The translations under genes were made by a program, and so were the position numbers. From an uncultured bacterium (GTDB lineage: Bacteria > Actinomycetota > Actinomycetes > S36-B12 > CAIYMF01): a DNA stretch of 64,000 nt. The notes below the pieces were generated by a model. It saw nothing but the letters and a program-made list of their open reading frames with translations. It was not told the origin of the DNA and did not search any database. Below, piece after piece: positions 59,775 through 64,000 of this stretch. Where the stretch lies: positions 29,073-93,072 of the forward strand of contig CAIKEU010000064.1 in assembly GCA_903826575.1 (NCBI GenBank). Reading direction: 5' to 3'. How positions within the stretch are numbered: position 1 is the first letter of the stretch; each line of letters starts with the position of its first letter.

Positions 59775-62324
59775 ATGGCTGATCTTCATCTTGGTGGTCG
59801 CATCGATCCCGCAACCGGTACCCGCTCGTCTGACGCTTCTGTTCTGCCGTCCGGTGATCTCACTACGCACGGAGTCATCATTGGCATGACTGGATCGGGA
59901 AAGACTGGTCTGGGTGTTGTTCTCATCGAGGAGGTGTTGAACAGCGGGGTGCCCGCGCTATTGATTGACCCCAAGGGTGATCTCACCAATCTCATGCTGA
60001 TTTTCCCGGAGTTGCGCGGAAGCGACTTCCGTCCGTGGATCAACGATGGTGACGCCGAGAAGGCTGGGCTCGGGCTAGATGAGTTCGCCGAGCAACAAGC
60101 CACCTTCTGGCGTGATGGTTTAGCTGGGTGGGAAATCACCCCAGAGCGTTTGGCTGCGCTCAAGTCAAAGGTTGACTTCACGATTTACACACCGGGCTCG
60201 TCTGCGGGCCGCCCTCTCAACATTGTTGGGTCACTGGATGCACCGCCGGCCGACACTGACCCCGAGGTCATGAGCGATGAGATTGACGGGTACGTCACTA
60301 GCGTCCTTGGAATGATCGGGATCAACGGTGATCCGCTTTCTTCGCGTGAGCACATTCTGCTTGCGAACTTGATTCAGAACGCATGGTCGCAGGGCCAGAA
60401 TCTAGATCTCTCTACGCTGTTGGCGCAGGTGCAGCAGCCGCCGATCCGTAAGCTTGGCGTTCTCGAACTGGATGTCTTCTTCCCACCAAATGATCGTCTC
60501 GCATTTGCCATGAAGCTCAACGGATTACTGGCGTCACCTTCTTTTGCTGCGTGGCTTACCGGCGACCCGATCGATATTCAGTCGATGTTGTTCACCGCCG
60601 ATGGCAAGGCCCGGTGTGCGATCGTGACAACTGCACATCTAAGCGACGACCAGCGTCAGTCCGTGACGTCGCTTGTTCTATCGAAGTTGGTCACATGGAT
60701 GCGTCGTCAGAGTGGCACGAGTGATTTGCGCGCGTTGCTCTACATGGACGAGGTGGCGGGCTACTTGCCGCCCACCGCCAATCCGCCGACGAAGAAGCCG
60801 ATGATGCTTCTGCTGAAGCAGGCGCGCGCGTTCGGTTTAGGCGTTGTGCTCTCTACACAAAACCCTGTCGATCTTGACTACAAAGCGCTGTCCAACACGG
60901 GAACCTGGATGGTTGGCCGCCTTCAGACCGAGCAGGACAAGAAGCGTCTCGTCGATGGGTTGACGAGTGCTGCTGGTGGCGTTGACGTTTCGGCCGTTAG
61001 TGACACCATCAGCAATCTCGGCAAGCGTCAGTTCCTGCTGCGTCGAGCTGGCAAAGATGTGCCAGAGGTGATGACCTCGCGTTGGGCTATGAGCTACCTG
61101 CGCGGGCCGCTCACCCGTGATCAGATCAAGGTTGCGATGGAGGATGGGCCGGCGGCGGCCGCCGTGCCGGCCGAGACTGCGGCGCCAGCGAGTGCAGCGG
61201 CCGTTGGTTCGCCTGATGCTAGCGACGTGACGGCTGTCGTCATCCCGTCGGCGGGTGTTGTAACGGAGGTGGTTGGTGCGTCGGCCGATGTTGTGACCGA
61301 GCCAACGATGGCGCCGCCGGCTGTTGTTCCGACGAGTGATGCAACCCAGATGCCAGCACCTGCTGATATCGCACCATCGACGTTGCCATCGGTTGCGCCA
61401 GCTCAGGCCAGTGCGGATGAGACCCCCGTAATGCCAGCAATTGCAGCGGGTATCCCGGTTGCTTTCGTTGATCCGGCGACGACATGGTTGGCCGAGGTTG
61501 GGGGAGTCAATGCTGGTCAGCATCTGCGGGCTGCAGCTGTTGCCCGAGTGAATCTTCGTTACGACGACACCCCATCGAAGTTGATTCTCGACGAAGAGTA
61601 CGAGGCAGTGTTACTTCCACTCACCCAGATCCCAGATGGACGAAAGTTCGTCGCTGTCGATTACGACGATCGCGATCTGATCACAACTGCACCGGTTGGC
61701 AGTGTCTATGGTTTCTTACCGAGCGAGGTAAAGACGAAGGCTTACTGGAATTCGATTCAGAAGGCTCTCGTCGACGAACTAGTCCGCTCTAAATCAACGC
61801 AGATCTGGGCGAATATGGATCTCAAGGCTTACTCGCGGGTTGGGGAAACGCAAGAAGATTTCACTGCGCGATGTCTGCAACTTGCTGCCTCCGCCGCAGA
61901 TGGAGATATGGCGAAACTTCGCACCAAGTATGAAACGAAAGTGACAGCGGCGAAGAAGAAGATCACTGACGCGAGCATCACTGTCGATCAACACCAGCGT
62001 GCATACGATGCCTCCTACGGACTTGGTGCGATGGTTACGTCAGCGATCGGTGGGCTCTTCGGGGGTCGCAAGAGCGGTGCCTCGTTGGCAGCCGATGCAC
62101 GTCGTCAGCGTGAAGCCCAGGCCAAGATCGACACTGCGTCCGCTAAGTACACTGCCGCCGAGCAGGCCTATCAAGACTTGGAAAACCAACTGAATAGCGA
62201 GATCTTGTCGATTCACGAATCGTGGCAAGGCAAGGCACTGAACATCACGACGAAGGACATCCCACTGTCGAAGAGCGATGTGACGGTTACCGATTTCCGC
62301 TGTGTGTGGATTCCCGTCAGTTGA
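59775..62324 (+). CDS. HerA/DUF853-like ATPase
   Basis: 849 aa. Residues 1-460 form a HerA/FtsK-like ATPase: Walker A GMTGSGKTGLG near 37, LLIDPKGDLTNLM, Walker B LLYMDEVAGYLPP near 322, GLGVVLSTQNPVDLDYKALSNTGTWMVGRLQTEQDK as the sensor region. A linker of about 100 residues, rich in Ala, Pro, Val and Thr, follows, then a second domain that includes a basic coiled region (KLRTKYETKVTAAKKKITDAS) and a glycine-rich hairpin (AIGGLFGGRKSG). The partner nuclease NurA is absent, so DNA end processing is not implied. Target unknown. Confidence 0.82.
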   Translation: MADLHLGGRIDPATGTRSSDASVLPSGDLTTHGVIIGMTGSGKTGLGVVLIEEVLNSGVPALLIDPKGDLTNLMLIFPELRGSDFRPWINDGDAEKAGLGLDEFAEQQATFWRDGLAGWEITPERLAALKSKVDFTIYTPGSSAGRPLNIVGSLDAPPADTDPEVMSDEIDGYVTSVLGMIGINGDPLSSREHILLANLIQNAWSQGQNLDLSTLLAQVQQPPIRKLGVLELDVFFPPNDRLAFAMKLNGLLASPSFAAWLTGDPIDIQSMLFTADGKARCAIVTTAHLSDDQRQSVTSLVLSKLVTWMRRQSGTSDLRALLYMDEVAGYLPPTANPPTKKPMMLLLKQARAFGLGVVLSTQNPVDLDYKALSNTGTWMVGRLQTEQDKKRLVDGLTSAAGGVDVSAVSDTISNLGKRQFLLRRAGKDVPEVMTSRWAMSYLRGPLTRDQIKVAMEDGPAAAAVPAETAAPASAAAVGSPDASDVTAVVIPSAGVVTEVVGASADVVTEPTMAPPAVVPTSDATQMPAPADIAPSTLPSVAPAQASADETPVMPAIAAGIPVAFVDPATTWLAEVGGVNAGQHLRAAAVARVNLRYDDTPSKLILDEEYEAVLLPLTQIPDGRKFVAVDYDDRDLITTAPVGSVYGFLPSEVKTKAYWNSIQKALVDELVRSKSTQIWANMDLKAYSRVGETQEDFTARCLQLAASAADGDMAKLRTKYETKVTAAKKKITDASITVDQHQRAYDASYGLGAMVTSAIGGLFGGRKSGASLAADARRQREAQAKIDTASAKYTAAEQAYQDLENQLNSEILSIHESWQGKALNITTKDIPLSKSDVTVTDFRCVWIPVS

Positions 62325-62405
62325 TTCGACGGTTTGAGCAACGAAGGACCGGGCGTTTCACCTCTGGCACCAGCGGGGTTCGGCCTGACGGCAGGCTAGG
62401 AATTG

Positions 62406-62996
62406 CTACTTGCCGGTCGGACAGCCCGCGCCTGTTGACGTCGGTGTTGGAGATGAAATTGACGAATCGACCTGACTTTGTGGTGCCAAGCCCACGAAGG
62501 CTTCGCCGGTGACCAAGTCGACGCTTGCGTCTGTCCTCTTGTCGAGGGTCAGCGTTGCTTCTGGGACGTAATACCGCAGTAAGGCGGCGTTCATTGCGCC
62601 TTTGACGCCGTATCGAATCTCGCCCACTGACTTGATGTGTTGGCCAAGTGGATCGTTTGCGATCTCACCGGTTTTAAATCCGCGTAGCTGCAATTCTGCG
62701 GCGGTCGTCCGCGCTAAGCCCTTGTGGTGGGAACCGTTAAAGGTATTAACCGTCACTGTGGATGGCTTGGGCAGTGATCCGGCGGGTTGGACCGTTGATG
62801 AGACGCAAACACTCGGGCTCGGTGAGATTCCTGCTGCTTGCGCTGTACCGGAACTGCCGCGAATGAGGCGCACTCCGACGAATGCTGCACCGAACAGCAG
62901 CGCCATCGAGACGAGCACGCCGATGATCGTCGTCCAGGGGATGCCACGGCTGCTCCCTGGCGATTTACGTGGCCCGGGCCCGGACAACATGCTCAT
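62406..62996 (-). CDS. LytR C-terminal domain membrane protein
   Basis: One membrane helix (about 22-44) after a basic cytoplasmic start, then an extracellular part with VTVNTFNGSHHKGLARTTAAELQLRGFKTGEIAND, the LytR_C signature, and a Ser/Thr/Pro-rich end. The LytR_C domain occurs in LCP cell-wall ligases, but the LCP catalytic domain is lacking, as in the stand-alone actinobacterial members. The ATG overlaps the upstream stop by 4 bp. Confidence 0.87.
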   Translation of the reverse strand: MSMLSGPGPRKSPGSSRGIPWTTIIGVLVSMALLFGAAFVGVRLIRGSSGTAQAAGISPSPSVCVSSTVQPAGSLPKPSTVTVNTFNGSHHKGLARTTAAELQLRGFKTGEIANDPLGQHIKSVGEIRYGVKGAMNAALLRYYVPEATLTLDKRTDASVDLVTGEAFVGLAPQSQVDSSISSPTPTSTGAGCPTGK

Positions 62997-63346
62997 CGTC
63001 GGGCTCCTCGTTGCTCGAGCGATTGGCTCCCGTTGGCGTGTTGGGTTTTCGGATCGTCAAGATCGAGAACCCGGGCGTGGATCACCGGACGTCCGTGCAA
63101 CGCCGTGCGCAGCGCACGGTGCAGTCCGTCCTCGAGGTAGAGATCTCCGCGCCACTGCACGACGTGAGCGAAAAGATCGCCGAAGAAGGTTGATTGCTCA
63201 TCGAGAAGCGCTTCGAGGTCAAGGGTTCGTTTGGTTGTGATCAGATCGGCTAAGCGAATCTGACGAGGTGGCAAATCGCCCCACTCAGATGGCGCCCGTC
63301 CATGTTCTGGATACGGCCTTCGGTCCCCCACCGATTTAAAGATCAC
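62993..63346 (-). CDS. Actinobacterial VapB-annotated conserved protein
   Basis: GTG 63346 with a leaderless TACAGT -10 6 nt upstream; the track start at 63409 would run through that promoter. The 117-aa sequence (PPRQIRLADLITTKRTLDLEALL, FFGDLFAHVVQWRGDLYLEDGLHRALRTAL, VIHARVLDL) is a conserved actinobacterial family commonly labelled VapB antitoxin, but no PIN toxin is adjacent. The LEDGLHRAL pattern recalls ParB-N/ParB-like proteins. Coupled to the LytR_C gene and next to the SRP RNA. Confidence 0.78.
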   Translation of the reverse strand: MIFKSVGDRRPYPEHGRAPSEWGDLPPRQIRLADLITTKRTLDLEALLDEQSTFFGDLFAHVVQWRGDLYLEDGLHRALRTALHGRPVIHARVLDLDDPKTQHANGSQSLEQRGARR

Positions 63347-63352
63347 GCTTCT

Positions 63353-63358
63353 ACTGTA
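63353..63358 (-). promoter_or_regulatory. -10 element, leaderless promoter of the VapB-like gene
   Basis: On the minus strand, TACAGT is followed by 6 nt and GTG 63346. Confidence 0.55.
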
Positions 63359-63381
63359 ACTCTCGGCGAGGCCAATCAGGT

Positions 63382-63469
63382 GACCCCCCGCGCACCCATC
63401 AGAGCTCACTTACCCTTGCTGCCTTCCGGCCCTGGGGGAGTTCGGCGAGATGACGCCACACGGGGGGTC
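63382..63469 (-). ncRNA. ffs: SRP RNA, small bacterial (4.5S) type
   Basis: On the minus strand the core GGCCGGAAGGCAGCAAGGG is the conserved domain IV region bound by Ffh, flanked by a long helix whose ends GACCCCCC and GGGGGGTC pair. The core is about 88 nt; real ends may extend a few bases. It lies 24 nt upstream of the VapB-like promoter on the same strand. Confidence 0.93.
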
Positions 63470-63537
63470 GGAGTAAGTCTACGCGAGCCAGTGCCGGTCC
63501 GAAACCGGGTGGATTTCAACCTTGGAGATATTGCCCC

Positions 63538-63543
63538 TATTCT
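63538..63543 (+). promoter_or_regulatory. -10 element of tRNA-Ser(GGA)
   Basis: TATTCT ends 7 nt before the tRNA; TTTCAA about 18 nt upstream may serve as -35. Confidence 0.5.
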
Positions 63544-63550
63544 TCTCTAC

Positions 63551-63635
63551 GGAGGATTCGCCTAGTGGCCTATGGCGCACGCTTGGAAAGCGTGTTGGGG
63601 GAAACCCCTCAGGGGTTCGAATCCCCTACCCTCCG
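63551..63635 (+). tRNA. tRNA-Ser (anticodon GGA)
   Basis: A class II tRNA of 85 nt. Acceptor GGAGGAT pairs with ACCCTCC with an A-C mismatch at the sixth pair; the anticodon loop TTGGAAA gives GGA, the variable arm GGGGGAAACCCC is long, and the T arm is AGGGGTTCGAATCCCCT. The discriminator is G and CCA is not encoded (CGC follows). It reads UCC and UCU. Confidence 0.93.
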
Positions 63636-63737
63636 CGCAAAAAGGGACGTCCCGTCTGGGGCGTCCCTTTTTGCTCTAGCGAGCAGAGTGATTCGAGGAG
63701 CCGCGTAGCGGTGGGTCCCCTACCCTCCGCGCAAAAA
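63622..63737 (+). repeat. 22-bp repeat of the tRNA-Ser(GGA) 3' end
   Basis: TCCCCTACCCTCCGCGCAAAAA occurs at 63622-63643 (tRNA end plus start of the hairpin) and again at 63716-63737, 94 bp away, with perfect identity. Between them lie the hairpin and a spacer with CGAGGA and a CCGC-GTA-GCGG mini-hairpin, the same plan as in the tRNA-Ser(CGA) array. The second copy lacks the full hairpin. Confidence 0.9.
63637..63674 (+). terminator. Hairpin terminator after tRNA-Ser(GGA)
   Basis: GCAAAAAGGGACG pairs with CGTCCCTTTTTGC, with CCC/GGG inside; the descending stem contains five T. It begins 1 nt after the discriminator-CG. This looks like an intrinsic terminator. Confidence 0.8.
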
Positions 63738-63840
63738 CGAACCCCTGGATTGCTCGGCTGATGTTTCTGCACGTCTTGCCGCTTGTTTTCCACAGGTGTC
63801 GCGACACGTGTAATCGGTTGGGGGTAAACGTGTTTCGGGC

Positions 63841-63876
63841 TTGACAGGGCTTCGATCATGATGCAGAATAGTACGC
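63841..63876 (+). promoter_or_regulatory. Leaderless promoter of the edge gene
   Basis: TTGACA (63841-63846), a 17-nt spacer, CAGAAT (63864-63869), then 7 nt to ATG 63877. This is the best two-box promoter in the window and puts the transcript start at the ATG. Confidence 0.7.
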
Positions 63877-64000
63877 ATGTTCGATATTAAGTGGTCTGGG
63901 GCGGGACGGTGTCCTGGTGATCCGATCCCTGGTGATCCCATCACTGTGGCCGTGTCCGCTGCTGTCCGGTGTGCTGAGTTGGTGGCGATGGCTCGTGCCG
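63877..64000 (+). CDS. Unknown protein, 3' partial
   Basis: An open frame of 41 codons runs from ATG 63877 off the window: MFDIKWSGAGRCPGDPIPGDPI, then VSAAVRCAELVAMARA. The ELVAMARA helix is reminiscent of the N-terminus of DUF222/HNH proteins of actinobacteria, but too little is visible to assign it. A near-perfect 15-bp tandem duplication (CTGGTGATCC...) encodes PGDPIPGDPI. The consensus promoter in front supports the start. Confidence 0.55.
   Translation, partial: MFDIKWSGAGRCPGDPIPGDPITVAVSAAVRCAELVAMARA

Noticed and set aside
60837-61523. 228-aa Arg/Thr/Trp-rich minus-strand ORF
   Set aside because: Produced by antisense reading of the Ala/Pro/Val-rich linker of the HerA-like ATPase gene.

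Overview
The window reads as a chromosomal segment of an actinobacterium (Actinomycetota) of moderate GC. The supporting features are an F420/deazaflavin-type nitroreductase, an actinobacterial tadA locus with its tRNA adenosine deaminase-associated partner, a HutF/M20 histidine branch, DUF2510 and DUF4287 proteins, many GTG starts, and a very consistent leaderless promoter pattern (TANNNT, 6-7 nt, start codon). I cannot name a genus. There are no transposases, integrases, CRISPR arrays or rRNA genes.

Layout. (1) 1-13.3 kb, plus strand: the end of a Wzx/Wzy-type exopolysaccharide cluster with flippase (5' truncated by the window), secreted DUF4082/beta-helix protein, NodB deacetylase, three glycosyltransferases, Wzz-like co-polymerase, O-antigen-ligase/polymerase, and a complete dTDP-L-rhamnose set (rmlB-rmlD-rmlA-rmlC), then an aldo/keto reductase. 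(2) 13.3-16.1 kb: two paralogous secreted phosphodiester-glycosidase-domain lipoproteins and a small membrane protein. (3) 16.2-19.4 kb: a CUT1 sugar ABC cassette without ATPase. (4) 19.4-24.2 kb, minus: a serine hydrolase, HutD, HutF, an M20 amidohydrolase and a PhyH dioxygenase. (5) 24.4-27.2 kb: orphan NMT1-type binding lipoprotein, SDR, DMT exporter. (6) 27.4-35.4 kb: an IclR-controlled sugar or sugar-acid operon (dehydrogenase, enolase-superfamily dehydratase, ABC cassette, SDR, FAH hydrolase) that looks like a non-phosphorylative diketo-hydrolase route. (7) 35.4-46.5 kb: Orn/Lys/Arg decarboxylase, a third ATPase-less CUT1 cassette behind a DasR-like operator, a GlcG/HbpS protein, a Pot-type polyamine importer with its own ATPase, and an FMN-dependent 2-hydroxyacid oxidase. 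(8) 46.6-51.3 kb: stress and redox proteins, a PemK-like protein, a gene-poor 0.74-kb stretch, a 51-aa zinc ribbon, an oxidoreductase and a pirin. (9) 51.5-64 kb: second-messenger proteins (degenerate GGDEF; a 1582-aa CheB-CheR-PAS-GGDEF-EAL protein), tadA, two tRNA-Ser genes, the SRP RNA, a HerA-like ATPase and the start of another gene at the right edge.

The most notable non-protein signals are: tandem repeats of the tRNA-Ser 3' ends, each joined to a hairpin, at both tRNA-Ser genes (comparable in design to the E. coli tyrT Rtt repeats); a candidate structured RNA on the minus strand at 48.37-48.85 kb, rich in GNRA tetraloops and closed by a 13-bp hairpin; a cluster of DnaA-box-like 9-mers next to an AT-rich tract at 48.9-49.0 kb; twin palindromic operators in front of the IclR gene; and a DasR/dre-like operator in front of one ABC cassette. 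All functional calls rest on reading motifs by eye; no database search was run.
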